52,500 nt of DNA from positions 15,032,806 through 15,085,305 of the forward strand of contig NC_135567.1 in assembly GCF_964340395.1 (NCBI RefSeq). The letters run 5' to 3'. Of the stretch, positions 11,226-22,738 are shown in pieces. The translations under genes and the position numbers were made by a program. The notes beneath the pieces are model-generated. The model was not told where the DNA came from and did no database searches. It saw only the letters and a list, made by a program, of their open reading frames with translations. Every line of letters starts with the position of its first letter. The stretch's first letter is position 1. Source of the DNA: Glandiceps talaboti (taxonomy: Eukaryota; Hemichordata; Enteropneusta; Spengelidae).

Positions 11226-11700
11226 ACAGTTGTCCGCAATGATTAAAATATATACATTCGATCATACAAGCACGAAGTGTTGATCAAGTGATGGATTGAT
11301 GATGCTAGTTCGTATATTCACTCATCACTCAGAAGACTTCACAATCACAAACAACTCATGCATTCGCCGCTTGTACACTGGAGGAAGTAGGATTCAAGAA
11401 CTAGATAGAATCAGGTTAGAAAACAGATTGAAATTACTTTTTAGCTATCCTCCATACGCCCGTCTTTCCACCCGCCCGTCAGTCAGTCAGTCAACCAACC
11501 AACCAACCAACCAACCAACCAACCAACCAACCAACCAACCAACCAACCACCCAACCAACCAACCAACCAACCAACCAACCAACCAACCAAACAGTTATCT
11601 TTTGACAAAGTCAATTTAACAACACGTCCGCCAATGATCAAAATTTACATTCGTTCAATAAAGCACGACGTGTTGATCAAGGAATTGAAATTATGATTTG
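11226..11700. repeat. Duplicated flank around a (CCAA)n array
   Basis: The sequence at 11226-11300 (from CCGCAATGATTAAAAT through AGTGTTGATCAAG) recurs in diverged form at 11628-11685. Each copy follows a (CCAA)n tract, the short one at 11196-11225 and the long one at 11492-11590. Confidence 0.7.
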
Positions 11701-11762
11701 AACTGATGTGTTGGTACATGATTACTGCTGGGTATATAATGTTGGTACTAGTAAGTAATTAA

Positions 11763-12150
11763 TTAGGACGTTGGTAAAATAGAGTGCCACCTAAAAGCTC
11801 AGTGTATGGAAACAACAAATTGCGACAAGAATTATTTTGGGAAAAATGCATCTTATATCATAAGCACGTGTATATATGTGTGATCGTAGTGCAGTGGGCA
11901 GTTTTCTGTCTTGTCTTCCACAACTAACTGAATCATCAGAAAGGATTCTAATTATATTTTCATAAGCTTTGACATTGGTTTTTCATTAAAGAGGTAATGA
12001 CTATATAATCTCATTCAGTAAAATAATTTATATAAGAAGCCATGCTTACATAACGTTTCGATAAAATCCATTCTATCAATTCATATACACAGGTTGATCT
12101 TTTTAACAGGGCGAATGTACTTTCAATACCTTTTTTCAATACCTTTTTTC
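11763..12150. repeat. Module P, diverged first copy
   Basis: This aligns with 12813-13180, 15231-15600 and 21151-21520. Shared landmarks are AGAGTGCACCTAAAAG, AGCACGTGTATATATG and GTTGATCTTTT. It is the most diverged of the four and is joined directly to a truncated exon copy near 12160. Confidence 0.8.
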
Positions 12151-12162
12151 TTCCTTTACAAA

Positions 12163-12610
12163 CGTACAGCAAAGTGAACGTTGATATTATCAAAAATAGT
12201 TAACCAGAAAATATCTCTTTGTACAGCTGTAAATGAAGTCAATAAATGAGTTAGCTAATATCCACCGAGCTCTTGGCATTTAGAACATTCAGTTTGTCGT
12301 AAAGAGGCTAGGATTTTCATTATTTTGTAAATAATTGGCCTGTAATGAGGAAACTTACGTGATTGGAAATACAAATGACACGGTACAAGGCTCTCACGTA
12401 ATTGAGAGAAGAGTAATAATTCGTCTCTACTATCTAATATCTGTCTCCAAAGATTGTACTCGTTTTCATTAATGGCTTCCTGTACGATGGTTTTCCGTAT
12501 TGTTTTAGGAGGAAAGTAGCTTGTTGTACAGAGTTCATCGAGAAAGCATGGAAGATTGCATTTTGACAAGATTTCCAAAATATCAGCAATGAAACCCATC
12601 CATCCTTTAA
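12163..12610 (-). pseudogene. Copy a of an unrecognised minus-strand gene, truncated
   Basis: The first exon-like frame (12599 down to 12255, 114 codons to the stop) is complete and matches copy b at 14695-15039 with about six amino-acid differences. The second exon equivalent is cut off after about 75 bp at 12163, where module P sequence takes over. The acceptor-like CTTTCTTCAG equivalent before the first exon is weaker here, because the flank reads AACTGAAGAAAG on the plus strand. Without the second exon it probably cannot make the full protein. No family is recognised. Confidence 0.45.
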
Positions 12611-12726
12611 CTGAAGAAAGTTTGAACTCAAAAAGACGTTGTAGAAATATATGGTTCCTAGTCGACGAATTGTCACTATTGCATAGAGTTCCGAAAAAGC
12701 GTAATTTGCACTTATCAATATCAATA

Positions 12727-12796
12727 TATATCTGTGTCTGTGTCTGTGTCTGTGTCTGTGTCTGAGTCTGTGTCTGTGTCTGTGTCTGTGTGTTTT
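12727..12796. repeat. (TGTGTC)n hexanucleotide repeat
   Basis: A short hexamer array with one TGAGTC variant. The same array sits at 15160-15210 and 21075-21130 in the other copies. His/Arg-rich minus frames over it are artefacts. Confidence 0.9.
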
Positions 12797-12812
12797 ATCC
12801 ATCGCTAAGTCA

Positions 12813-13558
12813 TGATGAGGACGTTGTTAAAATAGAGTGCACCTAAAAGCTCAGTGTATGGAGACAACAAATTGTGACAAGAATTCTTTTGGGAAAAATG
12901 CATCTTATATCATAAGCACGTGTATATATGCGTGATCGTAGTGCAGTGGGCAGTTTTCTGGCTTGTCTTCCTCAACTAAGTGGATCATCAGAAAGGATTC
13001 CAATTATATTTTTATAAGCTCTGATCTAAGTTTTCATTACGGATGTAATGACTATAGTATCTCTTGCAGTAACATAATTTATATAAGAAGTGATGCTATT
13101 ATAACTGCTCAATAAATCCAGTCTATCACTTAATATACACTGGTTGATCTTTTCATCAGGGTGAATGTACTTTCAAATATGTTTTTTCTCAAAAAAAAAT
13201 GCGTACGATCTCCTACGATGTTTTGCCAAAAATGTGTGTTTTCTGTATTACTTCAGCCTGCAACGACCGCTTAAGACCTCCCTGAAAAATCGTAATTGTT
13301 TCAAACAGAATTCGTTTTTGGCTTCATGTCTAATTAAGACATTTTTGATTTGCACATTGAAAACTTGGTAGTTTATTTACTGTAGGAGTATCACACGTAC
13401 ATACACGTGCATAGAGGAATTACTATAACTTTCAGGCAGCGCTTCTTTTTTCGAAATGTCCTCGGTTTAGCAATGGATATGTATTTATCTAATTTCAAAA
13501 TTGAAAGATTATATTTTGTTCCAAATGTATTACACTGAAATATAAACATGAACCACAT
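12813..13558. repeat. Module P, copy in the partial unit
   Basis: Near-identical to 15231-15973 and 21151-21892. It contains a small plus-strand frame (13165-13371; the copies at 15579 and 21499 have 70 codons) that stays open in all three copies despite an indel in its A-run. I do not recognise the frame, and the copies are too similar for conservation to be evidence of coding. Confidence 0.85.
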
Positions 13559-13761
13559 ACACACATACATACATACATACATACATACATACATACATAC
13601 ATACATACATACATACACACACACATACACGCATACATACATACATATATACAGACAGACAGACACACACACACAGACACACACACACACAGACAGACAC
13701 ACACACATACATACATACATACATACATACATACATACATACATACATACATTCATACACA

Positions 13762-13795
<34 letters not shown>

Positions 13796-14092
13796 CATAC
13801 ATACATACATACATACATACATACATACATACATGTACATACATACATACATACATACATACATACATACATACATACATACATACATACATACATACAT
13901 ACATACATACACACACATACACGCATACATACATACACACATACACACACATACATACATACATACATACATACATACATACATACATACATACACACAA
14001 ACACACACACACACATACATACACACATACATACATACATACATACACACACACATACATACATACATACATACATACATACATACATACAT

Positions 14093-14125
<33 letters not shown>

Positions 14126-14187
14126 TACATACATACATACATACATACATACATACATACATACATACATACATACATACATACATA
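13559..14187. repeat. (CATA)n array with (CA)n islands
   Basis: About 630 bp of CATA units broken by CACA, CAGA and ATGTACAT variants. All long frames on both strands are artefacts of a stop-free tetranucleotide. It separates the partial unit from the first full tandem unit. Confidence 0.97.
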
Positions 14188-14204
14188 CAAAGAAGACAAA
14201 GACA

Positions 14205-14280
14205 GTGGGTGGGTGGGTGAGTGAGTGAGTGAGTGAGTGAGTGAGTGAGTGAGTGAGTGAGTGAGTGAGTGAGTGAGTGG

Positions 14281-14317
<37 letters not shown>
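14205..14317. repeat. (GTGA)n-(TTG)n compound array
   Basis: GGGT units, then GTGA units, then about twelve TTG units. The same composite opens unit 2 at 20115-20237. Confidence 0.95.
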
Positions 14318-14318
<1 letters not shown>

Positions 14319-14404
14319 ATTTCTGTATTCCTCCTCAAAGAGGAGAGTTACAACTTGAATATTTCCTATTTGTTCGGTTGCTGAAATTTATACTTTTTTA
14401 TCTT

Positions 14405-15039
14405 CTAAAAAATTGACAGTAAGAAATAAGAGTGTAACAAGACATCATAGTCCAATCGAAAGACTAAGCATGTGTCTATAAGCCTATAGACTGTATCTTG
14501 AAATATTTCCCATTCCTCTGGTTGCTGAAAGTGGTTTTTGCTATCTTCTAATATACTGATAGTAAAATCAACTTCATTTAAGTTGTACAAACGTACAGCA
14601 AAGTGAACGTTGATATTATCAAAAATAGTTAACCAGAAAATATCTCTTTGTACAGCTGTAAATGAAGTCAATAAATGAGTTAGCTAATATCCACCGAGCT
14701 CTTGGCATTTAGAACATTCAGTTTGTCCTAAAGAGGCTAGGATTTTCATTATTTTGTAAATAATTGGCCTGTAATGAGGAAACTTGCGTGATTGGAAATA
14801 CAAATGACACGGTACAAGGCTCTGACGTAATTGAGAGAAGAGTAATAATTCGTCTCTACTATCTAATCTCTGTCTCCAAAGATTGTACTCGTTTTCATTA
14901 ATGGCTTCCTTTTCGATGGTTTTCCGTATTGTTTTAGGAGGAAAGTAGCTTGTTGTACAGAATTCATCGAGAAAGCATGGAAGATTGCATTTTGACAAGA
15001 TTTCCAAAATATCAGCAATGAAACCCATACATCCTTTAA
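14405..15039 (-). CDS. Copy b of an unrecognised gene, two candidate exons
   Basis: On the minus strand a frame preceded by a splice-acceptor-like CTTTCTTCAG runs from 15039 and is open with an internal ATG at 15028. It would stop at TAG 14684, but a GT at 14694 in phase 1 and an acceptor TTTACAG ending at 14656 would remove 39 bp including that stop. This joins the frame to a second exon (14655 to 14405) ending in LLSIF. The joined frame is about 195 residues, with no signal peptide or transmembrane segment. A short CSKC motif sits just before the junction. A 39-bp intron is very short for an animal, so a frame-interrupted relic is an alternative. I do not recognise the family. Upstream exons are probably missing. 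Confidence 0.35.
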
Positions 15040-15230
15040 CTGAAGAAAGTTTGAACTCAAAAAGACGTTGTTGAAATATATGGTTCCTAGTCGACGAATT
15101 GTCACTATTGCATAGAGTTCCGAAAAAGCGTAATTTGCACTTATCAATATCAATACATATCTGTGTCTGTGTCTGTGTCTGAGTCTGTGTCTGTGTCTGT
15201 GTCTGTGTGTTTTATACATCGCTAAGTCAT

Positions 15231-15973
15231 GATGAGGACGTTGTTAAAATAGAGTGCACCTAAAAGATCAGTGTATGGAGACAACAAATTGCGACAAGAA
15301 TTCTTTTGGGAAAGATGCATCTTATATCATAAGCACGTGTATATATGCGTGATCGTAGTGCAGTGGGCAGTTTTCTGGCTTGTCTTCCTCAACTAAGTGG
15401 ATCATCAGAAAGGATTCCAATTATATTTTTTATAAGATCTTATCTAAGTTTTCATTACGGATGTAATGACTATAGTATCTCTTGCAGTAACATAATTTAT
15501 ATAAGAAGTGATACTTTTATAACTGCTCAATAAATCCAGTCTATCACTTAATATACACTGGTTGATCTTTTCATCAGGGTGAATGTACTTTCAAATATGT
15601 TTTTTCTCAACAAAAAAAATGCGTACGATCTCCTACGATGTTTTGCCAAAAATGTGTGTTTTCTGTATTACTTCAGCCTGCAACGACCGCTTAAGACCTC
15701 CCTGAAAAATCGTAATTGTTTCAAACAGAATTCGTTTTTGGCTTCATGTCTAATTAAGATATTTTTGATTTGCACATTGAAAACTTGGTAGTTTATTTAC
15801 TGTAGGAGTATCACACGTACATACACGTGCATAGAGGAATTACTATAACTTTCAGGCAGCACTTCTTTTTCGAAATGTCGTTGGTTTAACATTGGATATA
15901 TATTTATCTAATTGAAAATTGAAAGATTATATTTTGTTCCAAATGTATTACACTGAAAATTAAACACGAACCA
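15231..15973. repeat. Module P in unit 1
   Basis: A near-identical copy of 12813-13558. It is followed by a (CATA)n array of about 100 bp at 15974-16072. Confidence 0.88.
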
Positions 15974-16072
15974 CATACATACATACATACATACATACAT
16001 ACATACATACATACATACATACATACATACATACATACATACATACATACATACATACATACATACATACAT
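15974..16072. repeat. (CATA)n array, short allele
   Basis: A pure CATA tract. The equivalent tract in unit 2 (21893-22177) is nearly three times as long and contains CATG and CACA blocks. Confidence 0.97.
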
Positions 16073-16419
16073 GTACTCCGGCTGGGCTTTAAATTTCGAC
16101 TGACAGTTACAAATGAGGGCTATTGACCAATCAGGGAAAAGCGTGAAGACCGGTGTATCAGCAGAGTAGCAAATTTATCAAATGTCGATGGCAGGAGTGT
16201 ATTTGCTGTGTATGAGATCCAATTAATGGCATCCAGGGAAGAGTGATTAGACGCAGACAATCATAACAAAAACATTACCCCTGACTGTGACTGAACAGAA
16301 AAGACTTCCGTTCACAAGTTGAACACTATTTTCGTAATAATAAACATTACCTCAGAGTGTATTTAGAAGGTGAATAAAATACACATACTACAACTTGTAC
16401 TTGCAAGGTAGACGGTATA

Positions 16420-16626
16420 ATGGCAGGGAGAAAGCGACGGTTTGCTGTTATGACATTTGAGGACATAGATCAGAAACTGAAGACAAGTGTACTGAAAAAT
16501 ACAGAGAAATACACAGAAAAAAAATACTAGCTCATCATGCAAGTTTGGAATAGTTGGGCCAAGGAGAGGGATGAAGACGGAATGGACAAAAAAGTCACAA
16601 TAATTGTGGACGATATTGCACTGTAG
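16420..16626 (+). pseudogene. Fragment resembling the N-terminal domain of Crypton/KIAA1958-like proteins
   Basis: The frame opens with MAGRKRRFAVMTFEDID, has a TAG at 16528, and continues in frame with MQVWNSWAKERDEDG before TAG at 16624. Basic residues, then an acidic short helix, then NTEKYTEKK and VW-x-SWAKER resemble the N-terminal region of Crypton-derived tyrosine recombinase proteins and KIAA1958-like genes. That identification rests on motif resemblance alone. The internal stop and short length make it a relic. The identical unit 2 copy is at 22532-22738. Confidence 0.35.
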
Positions 16627-17255
16627 TTTGAATGGTGTATTTTACTACAACTTGCGAGAGGTAGACGGTACTACTATTGCTTCTTAATACACGACATTTC
16701 AAAAGTTTGAATGGTGTATTTCATTTGCATGTAATTAATATGCTGTTTCTTTACGCTAGACACAGATAAACAATTTCGCTGAAAGTTGTATTTTTGATGT
16801 CAGTAGCCATGTTTTGTTGTATCAGTGGCGATTAAATTTCATATCACTAGTTGCATACACATGATGGATGTGATTGTATTGAGTAGTTTGTAATATGAAT
16901 GTCCTACATAATAATATCAAGCAAATACATAGTGGTATGAAATACACTGTACATGTACATTGGGGTGTAATTGCTATTTTTGTCGTGCAACATAGCGATA
17001 TAGTAACGTGTGTGACATTGAATGTTGACACAGGCGTGTATTCAGTTTGTTGACACGTGTCAGCTTCGATTGGAAGTCACGTTGGCGTCAAGATGTCTTG
17101 TCGAAAATCAAAACATAAACATTGGGTGTATGGATTTTGTCCTGGGAAGAATATGACACCATTGAATTATTTGCCGGGGTACAAGATAAATGCCATCCTG
17201 GCAATACACGCCTCCTACGTCGGCGTGTATTTACCCGGACGGCATTTATTACATA

Positions 17256-17695
17256 CACACACACACACACATACATACATACATACATACATACATACAT
17301 ACATACATACATACATACACACATACATACATACATACATACATACATACATACACACACACATACATACATACATACATACACACATACACAAATACAC
17401 ACACACACATACATACATACATACATACATACATACATACATACATACACACACACATACATACATACATACATACATACATACATACATACATACATAC
17501 ATACATACATACATACATACATACACACACACATACATACATACACACATACACACATACACAAATACACACATACACATACATACATACATACATACAT
17601 ACATACATACACACACACACATACATACATACATACATACATACATACATACATACATACATACATACTTACATACATACTTACATACTACATAT
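17256..17695. repeat. (CATA)n array with CACA and CAAA islands
   Basis: About 440 bp, against about 295 bp for the same locus in unit 2 (23365-23660). The last units change to CTTA. Frames that run into it from 17057 are not supported as genes. Confidence 0.97.
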
Positions 17696-17696
17696 T

Positions 17697-18010
17697 ATTA
17701 CACATGCACCATCGATTACTTACACTGCTGCACGCGCATACTATTACTACCGTGCAATACCGTAAAGTTACTGCTTGCAAATGCCATGCAAATGAAGGCG
17801 CGCTCATTCGTTATACGCGAAAGCACATGATCGCACAGTATCATTTTTCCATTTTTTTCATTTTTTTTTCCATTTTTTTTCTAGTACGAAAATTTTGCTG
17901 TTTCAGATAAACACTATGTAATAATAACAGAACCTCATGCCGCGCGAATACCAGTGTGGGTACTCAGGGGTATTTCAAATCGTGCTTGTAGTATTTTCTG
18001 CTGGAGAACA
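17697..18010 (+). repeat. Dispersed repeat D, unit 1 copy
   Basis: It contains ACATGCACCATCGATTACT, CACGCGCATACTATTACTACC and CCAGTGTGGGTACTCAGGGGTA. Diverged, inverted equivalents of these occur at about 44020-44560. The unit 2 copy is at 23668-23978. Class unknown. Confidence 0.6.
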
Positions 18011-18024
18011 CCACAAACACTCGA

Positions 18025-18357
18025 TTGTGCAAATACCCTGCGTACGCCACAGTTGCACTCGCTCGTGATATGCATGGGGTTCTGTTATGTAGACTGGACA
18101 TTATGACTACTTCACCGACCTTCATGATACTAGTAATCCTGTCTGAGTGGTATCATAAAAACGATGGTCGTGAAGACCTTCAGTTGTCTAGTACCACTTG
18201 TAATTGTCTGAAATGCGACAAATTGAGAGGTATGGAATATGATACGAATGATAAAACCGTACTTATGACATCTGATCATGAGTTTTTAAAATGTCAAATT
18301 CTCCTCCATTTCTCTAAATACAGACATGCTAGATTAACTACCCGTTTTACACTGTGA
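18025..18357 (+). CDS. Hypothetical 110-codon frame
   Basis: An open frame present with one amino-acid difference in unit 2 (23993-24325). It contains a CNCLKC motif, has no signal peptide and belongs to no family I recognise. Because the units are almost identical, conservation gives no support, and it could be a chance frame in repeat DNA. Confidence 0.15.
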   Translation: MCKYPAYATVALARDMHGVLLCRLDIMTTSPTFMILVILSEWYHKNDGREDLQLSSTTCNCLKCDKLRGMEYDTNDKTVLMTSDHEFLKCQILLHFSKYRHARLTTRFTL

Positions 18358-18807
18358 ACACGTCTTTCTATCAACATGTCTACATTTGAGAGAAAAAGGA
18401 AGAAAAATTGACATTTAAACAATTTAATTTTCAGATTCATGTACATGATTCTATAATTTGTATAATGTACCATGCTGCTTTCAGTGTATTAGCACATACC
18501 TAGACAACTATAGATCGAAGTAGGCCATTGAGGGCTGGATGATTATAATACACGGTGAATACATGTCTACATATTATTACATATGTCGCCCTAGGGTTCC
18601 ACGTTCTCGTACAAATAGATTTAAGCACAGTTTTTGTACCAAGGTCAATCCATCTATTGAATCAGTAGAAGCCTGACGTGTGTTTATGTATATGTATGTA
18701 GGTAAAAGTAAGTTGAATTAGTGTATGTGTGTTCTTCTCGTTCCCCCTGCCAATGTACATCAATTTTCATGTAAATTTAGCATGACAATAAAGTATATAT
18801 AATAATG

Positions 18808-18855
<48 letters not shown>

Positions 18856-19235
18856 TTAGAGAAAAGGGAAAGAATTTGACATTTAAAACAATTATTTTCA
18901 GATTTCATTAATACTTTTTTTGTAATTTGTATAATGTACCATGCTACTCACAGTGTTGGCGCATATCCCTTGACAACTATAGATCGAAGCAGACCACTGA
19001 AGGTTGATTATATATACGCTAGTACGCCGACTCTCGTTTTACACAGTGAATACGCCCTTCTACCATCATGTCTGCATTATAGAGAAAAGGAAGAAAATTT
19101 GACATTTTCAAAAGCCATTTTCAGATTTCATAAATACTATTTTATAATTTATATCATGTACAAAGTGTATCAATGCATCCCTAGCCAAATGCGGTTTAAG
19201 TAGACCATTGAAAACCGATCATAACACATTTACCC
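18330..19235. repeat. Three ~200-bp tandem repeats (R1-R3) split by a LINE tail
   Basis: Each repeat has GAGAAAAGG, TTGACATTT, ATTTTCAGATT, TATAATTTGTATAATGTACC and ACTATAGATCGAAG in the same order. R1 lies at about 18380-18572, R2 at 18855-19074 and R3 at 19075-19235, each followed by a CGTTTTACAC...CATGTCT segment. The gap between R1 and R2 is the LINE tail at 18573-18854. Confidence 0.75.
18573..18854 (+). mobile_element. 3' end of a non-LTR retrotransposon with (AAT)n tail
   Basis: The frame PRVPRSRTNRFKHSFCTKV, reaching a TGA at about 18675, matches the C-terminal motif (PRSRTNRxKxSF) found in Jockey/CR1/Rex-like LINE proteins. It is followed by an untranslated stretch with ATGACAATAAAG and a long (AAT)n tail. 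It is severely 5'-truncated and inserted between tandem repeats R1 and R2. The unit 2 copy is at 24541-24855 with a longer (AAT)n tail. Confidence 0.7.
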
Positions 19236-19349
19236 CAGTACTTTTAATAATACTACTTAAACGGTATTAACATCATGAAGGTCGGTGTAGTAGTTGTAGT
19301 TTCTATTCAGTATGGCTCAGAGTCGACCTAAAAAAATAGTTCTTTGATT

Positions 19350-19682
19350 CCAGTTACCCAACCGCACCTAGCTTTTCACTGCCAACCCTTTGTTTATGTA
19401 TTCGAGAAAAAAGTAATAAAATCGCAAACAACTGTGAAGTGTCACGAGAAATAGTGGATGGGGAAACTGTCATCGACTTAAAAAGACACTCTAAAACTGT
19501 TTCCAATCTGTAATGGCTGTACACCTGATAGGAAGAAGTAAACACAGAGACCATTTGGGAAACAGTGGAAATCCTGAATTAGACACTTAGTGACTCACTC
19601 ATAAAAAAAGAAGTATAATAAAAAAATAAAAATAAAACATCTACCTACCCCACCTATTCTAAAATTTAGCGTGATCAGAGCC
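19350..19682. repeat. Dispersed repeat Q, unit 1 copy
   Basis: It begins at CCAGTTACCCAACCGCACC and ends near ATTTAGCGTGATCAGAGCC. Related copies lie at 25350-25676, 29655-29924 and, more diverged, 51690-52015. It contains a GTGTCACGAGAAATAGTGGATG segment and a CTACCTACCCCACCTATTC segment. No coding function recognised. Confidence 0.8.
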
Positions 19683-20197
19683 ACACAATTTTTAATTATG
19701 TATCAACAGTATGTAACACGGGTTAATCACCATGACAAATCGATTAACCATAGCTTTTTTAATCATGAGTTCACAATTTATGAAGACAGCCTTTCCTGAT
19801 TTATGTGAACCTATCGACGAAAGACATATAGTGGATGACTTGTTTTACAGTTTTGTTTGTATTTGATGAATTTTATTGTATAAGCTAAGATTAATATGCA
19901 TGTTCTCTCAAAGTTTTATAGTTTAGATTTTTAAGTTGTGCTTTTGTCTTTAAACTGGTACTCATTTTCAGACTGTTTAGTAGTGATTACCTTATCTAAA
20001 ATTCCACAATCAACTATTAATTATTAAAATATTTAATCCTCCATCATGTTTACCACGTGGCATGCACGTGTCACATTTTTCCTGTCAAGATAAAAACAAA
20101 GAAGACAAAGACAGTGGGTGGGTGGGTGAGTGAGTGAGTGAGTGAGTGAGTGAGTGAGTGAGTGAGTGAGTGAGTGAGTGAGTGAGTGAGTGAGTGG

Positions 20198-20238
<41 letters not shown>

Positions 20239-20324
20239 ATTTCTGTATTCCTCCTCAAAGAGGAGAGTTACAACTTGAATATTTCCTATTTGTTCGGTTG
20301 CTGAAATTTATACTTTTTTATCTT

Positions 20325-20950
20325 CTAAAAAATTGACAGTAAGAAATAAGAGTGTAACAAGACATCATAGTCCAATCGAAAGACTAAGCATGTGTCTATA
20401 AGCCTATATACTGTATCTTGAAATATTTCCCATTCGTCTGGTTGCTGAAAGTGGTTTTTGCTATCTTCTAATATACTGATAGTAAAATCAACTTCATTTA
20501 AGTTGTACAAACGTACAGCAAAGTGAACGTTGATATTATCAAAAATAGTTAACCAGAAAATATCTCTTTGTACAGCTGTAAATGAAGTCAATAAATGAGT
20601 TAGCTAATATCCACCGAGCTCTTGGCATTTAGAACATTCAGTTTGTCCTAAAGAGGCTAGGATTTTCATTATTTTGTAAATAATTGGCCTGTAATGAGGA
20701 AACTTGCGTGATTGGAAATACAAATGACACGGTACAAGGCTCTGACGTAATTGAGAGAAGAGTAATAATTCGTCTCTACTATCTAATCTCTGTCTCCAAA
20801 GATTGTACTCGTTTTCATTAATGGCTTCCTTTTCGATGGTTTTCCGTATTGTTTTAGGAGGAAAGTAGCTTGTTGTACAGAATTCATCGAGAAAGCATGG
20901 AAGCATTTTGACAAGATTTCCAAAATATCAGCAATGAAACCATACATCCT
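20325..20950 (-). pseudogene. Copy c of the unrecognised minus-strand gene, frameshifted
   Basis: It matches copy b (14405-15039), but a 4-bp deletion near 20903 and a 1-bp deletion near 20940 shift the frame close to the 5' end of the first exon. The first exon is open only from an internal ATG at 20906. The candidate 39-bp intron and the second exon (20575 to 20325) are intact, with one E-to-D change in the QQPEEWEIF segment. Confidence 0.45.
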
Positions 20951-21150
20951 TTAACTGAAGAAAGTTTGAACTCAAAAAGACGTTGTTGAAATATATGGTT
21001 CCTAGTCGACGAATTGTCACTATTGCATAGAGTTCCGAAAAAGCGTAATTTGCACTTATCAATATCAATACATATCTGTGTCTGTGTCTGTGTCTGAGTC
21101 TGTGTCTGTGTCTGTGTCTGTGTCTGTGTGTTTTATACATCGCTAAGTCA

Positions 21151-21892
21151 TGATGAGGACGTTGTTAAAATAGAGTGCACCTAAAAGATCAGTGTATGGA
21201 GACAACAAATTGCGACAAGAATTCTTTTGGGAAAAATGCATCTTATATCATAAGCACGTGTATATATGCGTGATCGTAGTGCAGTGGGCAGTTTTCTGGC
21301 TTGTCTTCTTCAACTAAGTGGATCATCAGAAAGGATTCCAATTATATTTGTATAAGCTCTGATCTAAGTTTTCATTACGGATGTAATGACTATAGTATCT
21401 CTTGCAGTAACATAATTTATATAAGAAGTGATGCTTTTATAACTGCTCAATAAATCCAGTCTATCACTTAATATACACTGGTTGATCTTTTCATCAGGGT
21501 GAATGTACTTTCAAATATGTTTTTTCTCAAAAAAAAAAATGCGTACGATCTCCTACGATGTTTTGCCAAAAATGTGTGTTTTCTGTATTACTTCAGAGTG
21601 CAACGACCGCTTAAGACCTCCCTGAAAAATCGTAATTGTTTCAAACAGAATTCGTTTTTGGCTTCATGTCTAATTAAGATATTTTTGATTTGCCCATTGA
21701 AAACTTGGTAGTTTATTTACTGTAGGAGTATCACACGTACATACACGTGCATAGAGGAATTACTATAACTTTCAGGCAGCACTTCTTTTTCGAAATGTCG
21801 TTGGTTTAACATTGGATATATATTTATCTAATTGAAAATTGAAAGATTATATTTTGTTCCAAATGTATTACACTGAAATATAAACATGAACC
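21151..21892. repeat. Module P in unit 2
   Basis: A near-identical copy of 15231-15973. Confidence 0.88.
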
Positions 21893-22016
21893 ACATACAT
21901 ACATACATACATACATACATACATACATACATACATACATACATACATGCATGCATGCATGCATGCATGCATGCATGCATGCATACATACATACATACAT
22001 ACATACATACATACAT

Positions 22017-22047
<31 letters not shown>

Positions 22048-22177
22048 TACATACATACATACATACATACATACATACATACATACATACATACATACAT
22101 ACATACATACATACATACATACACACACACATGCATACATACATACATACATACATACATACATACATACATACATG
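21893..22177. repeat. (CATA)n array with (CATG)n and (CACA)n blocks
   Basis: About 285 bp. A CATG block near 21947-21984 and CACA blocks are absent from the unit 1 tract, so the array has expanded or changed after the duplication. Confidence 0.97.
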
Positions 22178-22531
22178 TACTCCGGCTGGGCTTTAAATTT
22201 CGACTGACAGTTACAAATGAGGGCTATTGACCAATCAGGGAAAAGCGTGAAGACCGGTGTACATTTGTATCAGCAGAGTAGCAAATTTATCAAATGTCGA
22301 TGGCAGGAGTGTATTTGCTGTGTATGAGATCCAATTAATGGCATCCAGGGAAGAGTGATTAGACGCAGACAATCATAACAAAAACATTACCCCTGACTGT
22401 GACTGAACAGAAAAGACTTCCGTTCACAAGTTGAACACTATTTTTGTAATAATAAACATTACCTCAGAGTGTATTTAGAAGGTGAATAAAATACACATAC
22501 TACAACTTGTACTTGCAAGGTAGACGGTATA

Positions 22532-22738
22532 ATGGCAGGGAGAAAGCGACGGTTTGCTGTTATGACATTTGAGGACATAGATCAGAAACTGAAGACAAGT
22601 GTACTGAAAAATACAGAGAAATACACAGAAAAAAAATACTAGCTCATCATGCAAGTTTGGAATAGTTGGGCCGAGGAGAGGGATGAAGACGGAATGGACA
22701 AAAAAGTCACAATAATTGTGGACGATATTGCACTGTAG
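22532..22738 (+). pseudogene. Crypton/KIAA1958-like fragment, unit 2 copy
   Basis: The same frame, internal TAG and terminal TAG as 16420-16626, with one substitution (AAG to GAG codon in the WAKER segment). Confidence 0.35.

Larger units (their letters stand above)
14188..20097. repeat. Tandem segmental duplication, unit 1 (~5.9 kb)
   Basis: It begins at AAAGAAGACAAAGACAGTGGG and ends at GTCAAGATAAAA. Unit 2 starts with the same sequence at 20098 and, excluding its LINE insertion, ends with the same sequence at 30340. In non-microsatellite DNA only scattered single-base differences separate the units (for example at 16561 against 22673, and 18273 against 24241), so the duplication is recent. 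Microsatellite tract lengths differ much more. Confidence 0.92.

Noticed and set aside
17088-17260. SRKSKHKHWVYGFCPGKN-type frame running into the CATA array, identical in both tandem units
   Set aside because: It lacks a natural end, merges into microsatellite, and conservation is explained by the recent duplication.
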